Below are positions 26,701-35,099 of a DNA stretch of 64,000 nt, piece by piece. Source of the stretch: W-Chloroflexi-9 sp045863195. Its GTDB lineage: Bacteria > Chloroflexota > Dehalococcoidia > UBA2979. Positions within the stretch are counted from its first letter, which is position 1. Each line of letters starts with the position of its first letter. The stretch lies in contig BTUI01000011.1 in NCBI GenBank assembly GCA_045863195.1, forward strand, positions 53,038-117,037, given 5' to 3'. The position numbers and the translations under genes were made by a program. The notes below the pieces were generated by a model. The model was not told the DNA's origin, made no database searches, and worked only from the letters and a program-made list of their open reading frames with translations.

Positions 26701-27273
26701 TGCCCCCGGCGGGTACACGTCGACCAGGCCGCCGCGCCGTGCCGCCTGCCCCGGCGCCTCCACCAGCGGCGCCATCTCGTACCCCGCCTCCACGAGGGCG
26801 AGCGCGAACGCCTCCAGCCCCAGTCGGGCGCCGCGAGCGACCACGCCGGGGCCGCGGCCGAGGTCGGCCGGGCGCAACGTGTGCGCGGCGACCGCTGCCG
26901 CCGAGGCGACGACGAGCGGCGGCTGATCGCCGCCGCGCGCCATGCGCGCGAGCACGCCGATGCGCTCCCACGTCACGTCCGGGTCGTGGCCGTCACGCGA
27001 GTAGGGGAGCGCCGCCCGTCCGGGGAAGTGCATCGCGGCGTCGCCGGCCCAGGCGCGCAACTGCTCCACCATCGTCTCCGCGTCCGCCTCGCGCGGGACG
27101 ACGAGCAGGAGCGGGCGGCGGGAGCGCCGCCAGAGCAGCGCGGTCGCGGCGGCCTTCGCCGAATCGGGGACGCCAAGGCGTGCCGGACGGCCCGCATCGA
27201 CCTGCGCGTACAGGTCGGTGAGCGGGTCGAGCGTCCCCAGGACGGGGAGCAGCGCGCCGAGGTCGATCGCCAT
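23800..27273 (-). CDS. mfd: Transcription-repair coupling factor
   Basis: A 1157-aa DNA translocase that removes stalled RNA polymerase and recruits UvrA. In order: UvrB-like N-terminal domains, an RNA-polymerase-interaction (CarD-like) domain near residues 480-560, and a RecG-type helicase with Walker A GDVGFGKT at 633-640, the DEEQ box at 734-737 and the later TTIIESGID and QLRGRVGRS motifs. A TRCF C-terminal domain closes the protein. The ATG at 27273 with GAGGACG upstream was preferred over an upstream ATG at 27306. pth precedes it by 120 bases on the same strand. Confidence 0.97.
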   Translation of the reverse strand: MAIDLGALLPVLGTLDPLTDLYAQVDAGRPARLGVPDSAKAAATALLWRRSRRPLLLVVPREADAETMVEQLRAWAGDAAMHFPGRAALPYSRDGHDPDVTWERIGVLARMARGGDQPPLVVASAAAVAAHTLRPADLGRGPGVVARGARLGLEAFALALVEAGYEMAPLVEAPGQAARRGGLVDVYPPGAPVPVRVEFFGPEVDSIRAFDPETQRTTGTLDEVRIGPATEWFPTREELNRLADHLDEVTGREARDELQSLRAGTLTAPDFTGPMAVDATILDHLRRDWLLVLDEREAVEAACADLDDLAGERREELAKRGELDARAPFQHEHAGALRVAIDAHAARVELGRWVTGAEPGAVRIPFRQADAYAGRLTDAARDAYRQQQRGDRLVIVTQQAQRYAEILREEGIQASVTEHVPERPARGTVALLQGTLAEGWVIQGPDGIIALQTDRELFGFVKRRRTLRQRAATHRSRFLAEVSPGDFVVHADHGIARFGGIVRREVDGEPRDYLELRYAGEDKLFVPVEQVDRVTRYSGPAGYVPRLTRLGTQEWTRARQRVRHAIEVVAQDLVRLYAARQLLEGHEYGRDTAWQQEMEAAFPYEETADQVEAIRAVKGDMQSPRPMDRVICGDVGFGKTEVAVRAAFKAVQEGYQVAVLVPTTVLAQQHLKTFRERLAGFPVSIDVISRFRTDQEARDVIARARSGDLDILIGTHRLLEAHAEFANLGLVVIDEEQRFGVTHKERLKRMRLEVDVLTLSATPIPRTLHMALTGIRDMSIIETAPEGRRAVQTFVMEWDNQIAREAILHEMERGGQVYVVHNRVQSIDVFAEQLRALVPEARIIVGHGQMPQGVLRQVMEKFGEGEADVLVCTTIIESGIDIPNANTLIVDRADMLGLAQMYQLRGRVGRSSNQAYAYLFHPRNRILTEEAQARLSTIFEASELGAGFQVAMRDLEIRGAGNLLGAEQSGHIASVGFDLYTEMLSEAVEELRAKAEHRAPSALPHEERDALRAVAIDLPVAAHVPESYVPEIEARLALYQRIASLRSREDAEALAQETADRLGALPEPLEHLLALVRIRLAARGADVASIRLDGGEVVITSTERRPFAQRALPAFPKGVTVGRTQIRLPRAALGEAWLTPVEAVLQMLAGERAAVPA

Positions 27274-27393
27274 GCCGTTGCGTCCTCGCGGTTTCCGTAC
27301 ACGCACGCGCGAGCGGGGCCGCCCGCGTTGGGGTGGCCCTCGCCGAGGTCGTGCAATGTCTGAACCGAGTGTACGGCGGGGGTCCGCGGCGGG

Positions 27394-28083
27394 CTACGCG
27401 GGCGGTCGGGACTCCTGGTTCAGGTAGCGCAGTCCGGCCTCGTACCCTGCGGTCACGCTCAACTCGATCGCCGCAGAGACGCGCTCCAGGGCATCCTCGA
27501 GCGCGCGTCGCTCCGGCCCGGTGGGGGAGGAGAGCACCCACGCGGCGATGCGTTCCGGGTCGCGGACGGGTGCGCCGTGGTCGTATGGCCGGTCGATGCC
27601 GACGCGGATGCGCGGGAACGCCTGTGTCCCGAGCACGCCGATGATCGACTTCATCCCGTTGTTGCCGCCGGTGCCGCCTTCCAGCCGCATCCGCGTCTGT
27701 CCCACGGGCAGGTCCAGGTCGTCGTACACGACGATCATCTGGGAGGGGGCCGCCTTCAGCCGTCGCAACTCCGCGGCGACCGGCCCGCCCGCCTCGTTGT
27801 AGTAGGAACGCGGCCGGGCGAGGTGGAGCGCGTGGCCATCGATGTTCGCGCGGCCCGTGCTGACGCGGCCCTCCCGCTTCATCGTGACGCGGTGGCGCTG
27901 CGCCAGCATCGCCACGAGCCAGGCGCCCACGTTGTGCCTCGTGCGGGCGTACTCGTCGTCCGGGTTGCCCAGGCCCACGACGAGCACCGGCCGGTCGGCG
28001 GGCGCGTCGAGCGCCACCGGCTCCTCGCGGGCGGGCGTCTTCAGGCGGAACGAGGCGAAGCGGCCGAGTGGCATGGGGGACAT
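27394..28083 (-). CDS. pth: Peptidyl-tRNA hydrolase
   Basis: Releases tRNA from peptidyl-tRNA that has fallen off ribosomes. Family motifs are VVGLGNPDDEYARTRHNVG (with the catalytic His and Asn), YYNEAGGPV, YDDLDLPVG and GGTGGNNGMKSII. The product is 229 aa, about 35 longer than usual at the N terminus (MSPMPLGRFASFRLK and onward), so either the extension is real or translation begins later. It is transcribed divergently from the acyl-CoA synthetase genes. Confidence 0.95.
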   Translation of the reverse strand: MSPMPLGRFASFRLKTPAREEPVALDAPADRPVLVVGLGNPDDEYARTRHNVGAWLVAMLAQRHRVTMKREGRVSTGRANIDGHALHLARPRSYYNEAGGPVAAELRRLKAAPSQMIVVYDDLDLPVGQTRMRLEGGTGGNNGMKSIIGVLGTQAFPRIRVGIDRPYDHGAPVRDPERIAAWVLSSPTGPERRALEDALERVSAAIELSVTAGYEAGLRYLNQESRPPA

Positions 28084-28150
28084 CGTGCGTGCGGTCGCCG
28101 TGCGCGCGCAACCGCCGAGGTGCGGGCGCGGTGCTTCTGACCGGCATCAC

Positions 28151-28187
28151 GATTCGCCTCGGCCCGCGCGCGGGCGATTCGCGTCGT
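28151..28187. repeat. Palindrome flanked by direct repeats, pth/acd intergenic region
   Basis: GCCCGCGCGCGGGC (28162-28175) is a perfect 14-base palindrome. GATTCGCCTCG precedes it and GATTCGCGTCG follows it, a 10 of 11 direct repeat. It sits between the divergent pth and acd genes and may be a regulator site; the very high GC makes chance possible. Confidence 0.3.
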
Positions 28188-28296
28188 GTTGTTGCGGGGC
28201 CGGGAGGGGGTACCTACCATGCGCCGGGCGACGCGGCGTCTGTTCGCGCCCGTGTTCCCGTGCGCATCTACCGGGTGACCGATCGGAGATGACCGA

Positions 28297-28995
28297 ATGG
28301 CTGATGTGATCGCCGCGGCTCGGGCCGCTGGGCGCACCCTCCTCACAGAGGTGGAATCGAAGGAGCTGCTGCACGGTGCGGGGATCCCCGTCACCCGTGC
28401 GAAGCTCGCGAAGAAGGTGAAGCAGGCCGTCGAGATCGCTGCGGAGATCGGCTACCCGGTCGTCCTCAAGATCGTCTCGCCGGACATCGCCCACAAGTCG
28501 GACGTCGGCGGCGTCGCCGTCGGCATCGACTCCGAGAAGGCGCTCCGTAAGGCCTACAAGGAGATGATGGACCGGGTGGAGGCCGCTGCGCCGGGCGCCC
28601 GCATCGAGGGCATTTCCGTGCAGCAGATGGCAAAGCCCGGCACCGAGGTGATCGTGGGCTCCACCACGGACCCGCAATTCGGCCCGGTGATGATGTTCGG
28701 CCTCGGCGGCGTGTTCGTCGAAGTGCTGAAGGACGTCGCCTTCCGTGTGGTGCCGCTGGAGCCGCGTGACGCGCGCCAGATGGTGCGCGAGATCCGCGGC
28801 TTCCCGATCCTGGAGGGCGTGCGCGGCGGCCCGGCCGCCGACCTCGGCGCGCTCGAGTCGCTGGTGCTGAAGGTCTCCGAGTTCGTCTCTACGCACCCGG
28901 AGATCGCCGAACTCGATCTGAACCCGGTGTTCGCTTACCCGAACGGCGCGCTGGCGGTGGACGCCCGCGTGGTGCTGACGGAGGCCGCCTCGTGA
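28297..28995 (+). CDS. acdB: Acyl-CoA synthetase (ADP-forming), ATP-grasp beta subunit
   Basis: A 232-aa ATP-grasp protein. It contains the conserved LTEVESKELL start, GYPVVLKIVSPDIAHKSDVGGV and the late ELDLNPVFAY segment. With the alpha subunit encoded downstream it would convert acyl-CoA, ADP and Pi into acid, CoA and ATP, or run in reverse. The gene ends four bases inside the start of the alpha subunit gene (overlap at 28992-28995). The acid used (acetate, branched-chain or aryl) is not evident. Confidence 0.92.
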   Translation: MADVIAAARAAGRTLLTEVESKELLHGAGIPVTRAKLAKKVKQAVEIAAEIGYPVVLKIVSPDIAHKSDVGGVAVGIDSEKALRKAYKEMMDRVEAAAPGARIEGISVQQMAKPGTEVIVGSTTDPQFGPVMMFGLGGVFVEVLKDVAFRVVPLEPRDARQMVREIRGFPILEGVRGGPAADLGALESLVLKVSEFVSTHPEIAELDLNPVFAYPNGALAVDARVVLTEAAS

Positions 28996-30503
28996 GCCCC
29001 GCGGCGAAGCCGGCGCGGGCCTCCAGGGCCGCGCTCATCGGCAACTCCGGCACGATCGACCCGGCCCGCCTCCACCGCGCGCTGAACCCGAAGACGGTCG
29101 CCGTGGTGGGCGACAAGGGGCCGAACTACAACTGGATCACGAATCTCAAGGAGTTCACCGGCAAGGTCTACTCCGTCCAGCTGGACGAGAAGGAGATCCC
29201 CGGCATCCTGGAGCGCGGCGTCCCGAACTTCCGCTCGCTCATGGAGATCCCCGAAGAGATCGACCTCGTGATCTGCGCCGTGCCGCGGCAGGTGACGCCC
29301 TTCATCATGAAGGACGCCGTCGCCAAGCAGGTCGGCGGCATCTCCATGTTCACCTCCGGCTTCGCCGAGACCGGCGAGGAGATCGGGGTGAAGCTGCAGC
29401 AGATGGTGTACGACACCTGCGCGGAGAGCGGCATGCCGCTCGTGGGCCCCAACTGCATGGGTATCTACAACCGTCGCCTGGGCGTGAAGTTCACCGGCAC
29501 GCAGGAGCAGGGCGAGGGCGGCGAGGTCGGCATCGTGTCGCAGAGCGGCACGCACGGCATCGCCATGACGATTGGCTCGCAGCGCCTCGGCGTGAAGGTG
29601 ACGCGCGCGATCTCGATCGGCAACGCCGTCGTCCTGAACGAGGCCGACTACCTCCAGTACATGCTGGACGACCCGGATGTCCGCGTCATCGCCATGTACC
29701 TGGAGGGCGTCCGCAGCGGCCGTAAGTTCTTCGAGGTGCTGAAGCGGGCCACCCGCCAGAAGCCGGTCATCCTCTGGCGCGGCGGCCGCACCCGCGCTGG
29801 CGCCCGCGCCGTCCGCTCGCACACCGGCTCGCTCGCCTCGGACGACGCGATCTGGTCGGCGCTCGTGAAGCAGGCCGGCGCGATCAGCGTCGACACGCTC
29901 GAGGACGTCGTCGACACGATCGCGGCGCTGGTGCATGCACCGGCCACCCCGAAGCGGAACCTCGCGCTCGTCGCGATGACCGGCGGCCAGTCCGTCGCCA
30001 TCACCGACCAGTTCGAGCGCGCCGGCTTCGAGGTCCCCGAGCTCTCCAAGAAGTCCTACGACATCCTCTCGGAGTTCTTCGTCACCATCGGCGGTTCCTA
30101 CAAGAACCCGTTCGACGCCTCCTCCACCATCGGTCGGGAGACGGACAACCTCGCGAAGATCTTCGAGGTGCTCGCAAACGACAAGGCGATCGACGGCGGT
30201 GTCGCGTTCGAGCTCGGCTCGCGCGGCTTCGGCGACGACTCCGGCCGCTTCGACGAGGTGCTGGGGCTGCTGCGCGCGTACCGCGACCGCACCGGCCTGC
30301 CGGTGGTCTGTCTGATGCCAGACGGCGGCGTGATGGGCGGCGACGCCGAAGTGCTGGTCCGCGCCCGCAGTCACGTCGCACAGGCCGGGTTCCCGGTCTA
30401 CCCCTCGTTCCAGCGCGGCGCGCTCGCCCTCGGGCGTGCGGCCTCCTACTGGGCGTGGCGGAAGGAAGTCGGCGCGCGCCCGCGCGCGACGGCGAAGGCG
30501 TAA
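28992..30503 (+). CDS. acdA: Acyl-CoA synthetase (ADP-forming), CoA-binding alpha subunit
   Basis: A 503-aa protein with a CoA-binding Rossmann domain (residues 25-150) and two succinyl-CoA-ligase-like domains. GIVSQSGTHG and the RSHTGSLAS stretch carry the phospho-histidine expected in this family. GTG start, overlapping acdB by four bases. Subunits are separate genes here, unlike the fused form in many bacteria. A large hairpin follows the stop. The neighbouring cysteine desulfurase is not functionally related. Confidence 0.92.
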   Translation: MSPAAKPARASRAALIGNSGTIDPARLHRALNPKTVAVVGDKGPNYNWITNLKEFTGKVYSVQLDEKEIPGILERGVPNFRSLMEIPEEIDLVICAVPRQVTPFIMKDAVAKQVGGISMFTSGFAETGEEIGVKLQQMVYDTCAESGMPLVGPNCMGIYNRRLGVKFTGTQEQGEGGEVGIVSQSGTHGIAMTIGSQRLGVKVTRAISIGNAVVLNEADYLQYMLDDPDVRVIAMYLEGVRSGRKFFEVLKRATRQKPVILWRGGRTRAGARAVRSHTGSLASDDAIWSALVKQAGAISVDTLEDVVDTIAALVHAPATPKRNLALVAMTGGQSVAITDQFERAGFEVPELSKKSYDILSEFFVTIGGSYKNPFDASSTIGRETDNLAKIFEVLANDKAIDGGVAFELGSRGFGDDSGRFDEVLGLLRAYRDRTGLPVVCLMPDGGVMGGDAEVLVRARSHVAQAGFPVYPSFQRGALALGRAASYWAWRKEVGARPRATAKA

Positions 30504-30512
30504 CGGATCACG

Positions 30513-30556
30513 ACACCCCCGGGGCGTGCGGGCTGGCCCGCATACCCCGGGGGTGT
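30513..30556. promoter_or_regulatory. Large inverted repeat: acd terminator and/or cysteine desulfurase operator
   Basis: Outer 12-base arms ACACCCCCGGGG / CCCCGGGGGTGT and inner 7-base arms TGCGGGC / GCCCGCA pair perfectly, with only a two-by-two mismatch between them and a TG loop. It starts ten bases after the acdA stop and its last base is the first base of the predicted -10 of the next gene. There is no T-run after it, so operator or dual use is possible. Confidence 0.6.
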
Positions 30557-30561
30557 ATCCT
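30556..30561 (+). promoter_or_regulatory. Predicted leaderless -10 element (cysteine desulfurase)
   Basis: TATCCT, then six bases (TTCCCC), then ATG. No Shine-Dalgarno is present. The large inverted repeat ends on its first base. Confidence 0.5.
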
Positions 30562-30567
30562 TTCCCC

Positions 30568-31779
30568 ATGGAACCCACCCCGCACCCCACCCCGCCCGGC
30601 GGCGCCGTCTACCTGGACAGCGCCGCCTCCACGGCGCTGCGGCCGGAGGCGTTCCAGGCGATGCTCCCGTTCCTGACCGGTGAGTTCGCGAACCCCTCCG
30701 CCCACCACGAGCATGGTCGCGTCGCGCACGACGCCCTCGAGGGCGCGCGCGATAGCGTTGCGGAGATCCTCGGCGCGCTCGCGGAGGAGGTCGTGTTCAC
30801 CTCGGGCGGCACGGAGAGCATCAACACCGCGATCAAGGGCGTCGCCTTCGCGCAGTCGGAGGCCGGCGTCGGCCGCCACATCGTCACGACCGAGATCGAG
30901 CACCACGCCGTGCTGCACTCCGTCCAATACCTCGAGCGCTTCGGGTTCGAGGTGGAGCTGCTGCCGGTCGATGAGTTCGGCCGCGTGACGCCGGACGAGG
31001 TCGCCGCCGCGGTGCGCCCGGACACGGCGCTGGTGTCGGTCGCGTACGCGAACAACGAGGTCGGGACGGTGCAGCCGATCCAGGAGATCGCCCGCGCGGT
31101 GCGCCAGCGCGCGCAGGCGCTCGGGCGGCGCGTGCCGTTCCACACGGATGCCGTCCAGGTGCCGAACTCGCACGCGCTGGACGTGGAATCGCTCGGCGTC
31201 GACCTGCTGTCGCTCTCGGGCCACAAGTTCGGCGGCCCGAAGGGGACCGGTCTGCTGTACCTGCGCCGGGGCGTGCCGTTCCTCGAACTGCTTTCCGGCG
31301 GTGGCCAGGAGCGCCAGCGCCGCTCCGGCACCGAGAACGTGCCCGGCGTGGTCGGCATGGCGACCGCGCTGCGTCTCGCGCAGTCCGAACGCGAGGCGTT
31401 CGTCGCCCGCACCTCCATGCTGCGCGACCGGCTGCTGGCGGCGATCCGCCAGGCCTGCCCGGACGCGCGGCTGAACGGGCACCCCACGGAGCGACTGCCG
31501 CACCACCTCCACGTCTGCTTCTCCGACCTGGAGGGCGAGGCGCTGGTGAACGAACTGGACGCGCTCGGCATCGCCTGCTCAGCGGGCGCGGCGTGCACCT
31601 CCGCGACGTGGGAGCCCTCCCACGTCCTGCTGGCGATGGGCGTCCCGCTGGACCTCGCGATCGGCTCGCTGCGCATGTCGCTCTGGCCCGCGCTCACCGA
31701 GGTGCAGATCGACTACGTCGCGGCGCAGTTGCCCGGTGCGGTGCAACGGGTTCGCGCGGCGGCGCTGCCCGCGATCTAA
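30568..31779 (+). CDS. Cysteine desulfurase (NifS/IscS type)
   Basis: A 403-aa PLP enzyme that takes sulfur from cysteine for Fe-S clusters and thio-modifications. The PLP lysine is K220 in SGHKFGGPKG; the mobile-loop ACSAGAACTSATW carries C337 and the catalytic C343. The short loop points to the NifS/IscS class rather than SufS. The start ATG lies six bases after a TATCCT hexamer. An IscU-like scaffold gene is present 14 kb away at 45529, not adjacent. Confidence 0.93.
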   Translation: MEPTPHPTPPGGAVYLDSAASTALRPEAFQAMLPFLTGEFANPSAHHEHGRVAHDALEGARDSVAEILGALAEEVVFTSGGTESINTAIKGVAFAQSEAGVGRHIVTTEIEHHAVLHSVQYLERFGFEVELLPVDEFGRVTPDEVAAAVRPDTALVSVAYANNEVGTVQPIQEIARAVRQRAQALGRRVPFHTDAVQVPNSHALDVESLGVDLLSLSGHKFGGPKGTGLLYLRRGVPFLELLSGGGQERQRRSGTENVPGVVGMATALRLAQSEREAFVARTSMLRDRLLAAIRQACPDARLNGHPTERLPHHLHVCFSDLEGEALVNELDALGIACSAGAACTSATWEPSHVLLAMGVPLDLAIGSLRMSLWPALTEVQIDYVAAQLPGAVQRVRAAALPAI

Positions 31780-31931
31780 CGCCCTGCGAGGCTCCTCGTG
31801 GCGCCCAGTGCCGGCGATGCCGAGGGCTGTGCGGCCGCTTCCAAGCATTTGCCTATGCAGTGCAACAGATCGCTTTACATATCCGTTGTCGCGAGGTACC
31901 GTCTACACAGTTGATCCATTGAGCCGACGAA

Positions 31932-32159
31932 ATGGAAGCAACGGTGCCCGACTCCCCGTTCGATGAGTACCTCGACCTGGTGGAGGCTGCCCGCGAGTTG
32001 GGCATCCATCCGCAGAGCCTGCGCCGTCTGATCAAGCAGGGACGTGTCCCCGCGACCCTGTTCGCGGGCAAGTACCTGATCGAGCGCGACAAGCTGGACA
32101 TGTTCAAGTCCAGTTACGACCCGCGCCCGGGCCGTAAGCCGATCCGCCGTCTGCTGTAG
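31932..32159 (+). CDS. Small helix-turn-helix DNA-binding protein
   Basis: A 75-aa protein with a winged helix-turn-helix of the MerR/excisionase class: LVEAARELGIHPQSLRRLIKQGRVPATLFAGKYLI, split here as recognition helix SLRRLI and wing. The basic tail (GRKPIRRLL) would contact DNA. The 150-base region upstream is locally AT-richer than the rest of the window and probably carries its promoter, but I cannot assign -35/-10 boxes. No integrase or attachment site is near, so a chromosomal regulator is more likely than an excisionase. Confidence 0.75.
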   Translation: MEATVPDSPFDEYLDLVEAARELGIHPQSLRRLIKQGRVPATLFAGKYLIERDKLDMFKSSYDPRPGRKPIRRLL

Positions 32160-32301
32160 GCACACCCGGAGCAAGGCGATGACACACCGCGCCGACACCG
32201 TCCCCCGTTAGGTCCGAGGCCCGCCCTCGCCTTCACGCCCACCATCCGGTCTGCGGATGTGGCACCGTGCCCGCATCCGCGCGCGTGAAGAGAGTCTCCC
32301 C

Positions 32302-33552
32302 GTGCATCCTCGTTCCTTCTTCGGGCCGCCGATCCCGCGTGACCCCGGCGTGTCGTCTCGTGCGGCCCGCCTCGCCTTCTTCGGTCGCTTCGCGGATGAA
32401 CTGCTCTACGGCGCGACCGACGTGCTTATGCCGACGCTCCGCGCCACGTTCGGCCTGACGTACACGCAGGTCGGCCTGCTCCACCTCGCGCTGCAGTACG
32501 TCGCCGCGGTCGTGGAGCCGGTCTCCGCGCTGCTCATCGATGTCTGGGAGCGCCGCTGGCTGCTGGCCTGGGGCGCGGCAGGCATCGGGCTCGCCGTGAT
32601 GCTCGTCGGCCTCGCGCCGGCGTTCGTGGTGCTGCTCGTCGCCTTCGGCATCTACGGCCTCGCCTCCGGGCCGCTCGCCCACACCGCGGACGTGGTGCTG
32701 GTGCAGGCGCACCCGAGCGCGCCCGGCCGCGCCTTCGCCCGCGCGACCGCGCTGGATACGACGGGTGCGCTGCTCGGGCCCGCCCTCGTCGCTGCGTGGC
32801 TCTGGTTCGGCCTCGACTGGCGCTGGCTGCTCGTCGTGCTCGGCCTCGGCGGCATCGCGTACGGCGGCGTGCTCGCGGTGACGCGCTTCCCCGGCCCCGC
32901 GCGGGAGGCGTCCGAGGACGGCGCGGAGTCCGAGGGCGAGGCGGCGGGCGGCCTTGTCGCGCGGCTCGCCGGCAACCTGCGCGCCGTCGCCGGCGACCGC
33001 GCGGCGCGCGTGTGGCTGCTGTTCCTGTTCGTCCACGGCGTCGTGGAGGCGCCGATGGTGTTCCGCGCGATCTGGCTCGTGGACCGCGGCGGGATGACAC
33101 AGGTGATGGTCGGCGTCTATGTGCTGTTCGAGACGGCGGTGGCGCTCCTCGGGGTGCTCGCGCTCGATCGCTGGCTGGGCCGTGCCACGCCGCGCCGGGT
33201 GATGATCGTCGCGGCGCTGGGGCTGCTGCTGCTCTACCCGGCGTGGTACCTGGTGCCGGGCACGTGGGCGCGGTTCGTCGTGGGGGCGCCGCTGGGGTTC
33301 CTGTTCGCGGTGTTCTGGCCGATCGCACGGAGCCAGTCGCTGACGACCGCCTCCGGCCGGCCTGGGGCGGTCACGGCGGTCAGCGCGGTGATGGAACTCG
33401 TGCCGGTCGCGCTGCTACTGGCGCTGGCGGCGGAGGTGGTCGGCCTGACCGCCGCGCTCCTCGGCGCGCAGGTGGCCGGCACCGCCGTGCTGCTGCTGGT
33501 GACGTGGCGCTGGCTGCCCTCCATCGCCTCGCGCGGGGCGACCGAGGGCTAG
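32302..33552 (+). CDS. MFS transporter, unknown substrate
   Basis: A 416-aa protein with eleven or twelve membrane segments. The FADELLYGATDVLMPTLRATF start and the central acidic loop (residues 205-230) fit a small sugar/drug-type MFS, but no substrate motif is visible. I chose the GTG at 32302 because GAAGAGAG lies upstream; an ATG at 32257 is an alternative. The stop TAG overlaps the stop of the convergent lipoprotein gene within CTAG. Confidence 0.8.
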   Translation: MHPRSFFGPPIPRDPGVSSRAARLAFFGRFADELLYGATDVLMPTLRATFGLTYTQVGLLHLALQYVAAVVEPVSALLIDVWERRWLLAWGAAGIGLAVMLVGLAPAFVVLLVAFGIYGLASGPLAHTADVVLVQAHPSAPGRAFARATALDTTGALLGPALVAAWLWFGLDWRWLLVVLGLGGIAYGGVLAVTRFPGPAREASEDGAESEGEAAGGLVARLAGNLRAVAGDRAARVWLLFLFVHGVVEAPMVFRAIWLVDRGGMTQVMVGVYVLFETAVALLGVLALDRWLGRATPRRVMIVAALGLLLLYPAWYLVPGTWARFVVGAPLGFLFAVFWPIARSQSLTTASGRPGAVTAVSAVMELVPVALLLALAAEVVGLTAALLGAQVAGTAVLLLVTWRWLPSIASRGATEG

Positions 33553-34355
33553 GCGGGCGGCTCGATCGCGATGTCCGGCGCGTTGAGGTCGGTCATGTCC
33601 ATCTCAAGCCGCAGGATCTCCTGGCCGGCGCCGTTCTGGCCGACGATGACCATCCGCAGCGGTGCGCCGAGGGCTTCCGCGAACCAGAGGTCCGCGATGA
33701 AGGTCGCGTCCGGGCCCGCCTCCGGCGGCAGGACCTCCTGGTCGGACTGGAAGACCTCGCGGAACTGGTCGGGCGTCATCGTGTAGCGGCGTGCCTCGTG
33801 CCCGTTCACGCGCTCCATCGTGTGCGTGAGCGTGCCGAGGCGCGCCGTGAGGTCGTCCAGCGAGTAGTCCTCGCTCGCGCGGAAGATGGCGGACGGGCGG
33901 TACTCGAACTCTGCGACGAGGGGGCTCGCGGCGTCCGTCGCGGCGCTCTCGCGCCACGGCCCGTCGCCTTCGCGCGTCCACATGCGGTCGCCCACGCGCA
34001 CGCTCTCCATCGCGAGGCTGAGGTCGCCGAGGGCGAAGGTGGTGATGCTCTGCTCCCGGTCGGGGGCGAGCGCTGCGCCGGTGAGCGTCAGGCCGAACGT
34101 CTGGCCCGGCTGCAGCAGTCCCGGCGGGATGTTGGCGGCGTCCAGCCCCTCCGGGTCCAGCGTGACCTGCACGTTGAACCGGTACCCGGAGAGGTCATCG
34201 AGGTTCGTGACCCGGAAGCCGGAGGCGGCCGCCGCCGGCTCCGGTGTCGCCTCGTCCGTACCGCCGGTGCACGCCGCGACCAGCAGGGCCGCCAGCAGCG
34301 CGACGGCGGCCGCGGCGGCGGTCGCAACGTGCCGGCGTGGGGTGGCTGAACGCAT
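33549..34355 (-). CDS. LppX/LprG-like lipoprotein of unknown function
   Basis: A 268-aa protein with signal peptide and lipobox (LLVAAC, C29), followed by a Thr/Ala/Pro linker and a beta-rich domain that resembles LolA/LppX half-barrels (DREQSITTFALGDLSLAMESVRVGDRMW and a late RMVIVGQNGAGQEILRLEM, here in pieces). Proteins of this shape carry lipids or hydrophobic molecules; that is only a weak fold impression. It converges tail-to-tail with the MFS gene and lies 70 bases from the PRTase gene. Confidence 0.65.
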   Translation of the reverse strand: MRSATPRRHVATAAAAAVALLAALLVAACTGGTDEATPEPAAAASGFRVTNLDDLSGYRFNVQVTLDPEGLDAANIPPGLLQPGQTFGLTLTGAALAPDREQSITTFALGDLSLAMESVRVGDRMWTREGDGPWRESAATDAASPLVAEFEYRPSAIFRASEDYSLDDLTARLGTLTHTMERVNGHEARRYTMTPDQFREVFQSDQEVLPPEAGPDATFIADLWFAEALGAPLRMVIVGQNGAGQEILRLEMDMTDLNAPDIAIEPPA

Positions 34356-34427
34356 CGTCGCGAATCCTTCGGTCGGCCCGCCTGCAGTCAGAACGGTACC
34401 CCGGCGCGGGGCGTTCGGTGAACCCCG

Positions 34428-35099
34428 CTAGTCGAACTCGGAGCGCGGCTCGCCGTCGCGGTGGAAGTAGGCGAGCGCCCGGTCGAGGTCGGCGCGGCTC
34501 ACGTGTCCGGCGTTGTGCAGGAACGTGAGCATCACCTCCAGGCTGAGGATCGCGTGCAGCCGCACGCCGATCGCGTCCAGGCGCGGCGCGGCGCCCTGCT
34601 CCCGGTCAATCAGGACCACCGCGTTCGTGACGTGCAGGCCGGCATCGCGCAGCCCCACGACTGTCTCCACGAGCGAGCCACCGCCGGCGGCCAGGTCGTC
34701 CACCACCAGCACCCGCTGGCCGGGCCGGTAGATGCCCTCCACGTGCGGGGAGACCACCTCGTCCGGGTCGCGCGGCGGGCGCAGGTAGAGGAGCGGCTTC
34801 TCCATCTGGAGCGCGAGCGCGGTGGCGACGTGCAGCCCGCCGATTGGCACGCCGGCGATCGCGTCGAACGGCTGCACCGTCGGCTTGCGCAGCACCATCC
34901 CCATCGCGAGTTCGTCCTCGATGAGGCGCACCGTGCGCTTCAGCGCGTCGGGCCGTGAGATGAGCAACTTCGCGTTCACGTACACCGGGGAGTTGCGCAC
35001 GGTGCGGCCGAGGCTGAAGTCGCCGAACTGGATGGCGCCCAGCCGCCAGAGCGTCTCCGCGAGCCACAGCCGGCCCTGCGCGTCGTCCGGCTGCGTCAT
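34428..35099 (-). CDS. pyrE: Orotate phosphoribosyltransferase-like protein
   Basis: A 223-aa phosphoribosyltransferase with the PRPP motif RVLVVDDLAAGGGSLVE and the AIAGVPIGGLHVA loop, as in PyrE. The enzyme joins orotate and PRPP to make OMP in pyrimidine synthesis. The FGDFSLGRT and SPVYVN segments match the orotate-binding strands of the family. Its start overlaps the hydroxyacid dehydrogenase stop by four bases. No other pyrimidine gene is nearby, so a different base specificity cannot be excluded. Confidence 0.85.
   Translation of the reverse strand: MTQPDDAQGRLWLAETLWRLGAIQFGDFSLGRTVRNSPVYVNAKLLISRPDALKRTVRLIEDELAMGMVLRKPTVQPFDAIAGVPIGGLHVATALALQMEKPLLYLRPPRDPDEVVSPHVEGIYRPGQRVLVVDDLAAGGGSLVETVVGLRDAGLHVTNAVVLIDREQGAAPRLDAIGVRLHAILSLEVMLTFLHNAGHVSRADLDRALAYFHRDGEPRSEFD

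Noticed and set aside
23737..27363. A 1208-codon open frame on the plus strand opposite mfd
   Set aside because: It is an antisense shadow of mfd produced by high-GC third positions: Arg/His/Val/Leu-rich, no recognisable domain, while the minus strand encodes a full Mfd.
28162..28175. GCCCGCGCGCGGGC as a replication or recombination site
   Set aside because: GC-only palindromes are common at this base composition and no dnaA box or recombinase gene is near.
31932..32159. Phage excisionase with an integration site
   Set aside because: Only the helix-turn-helix is seen; there is no integrase, tRNA-end repeat or phage gene nearby.
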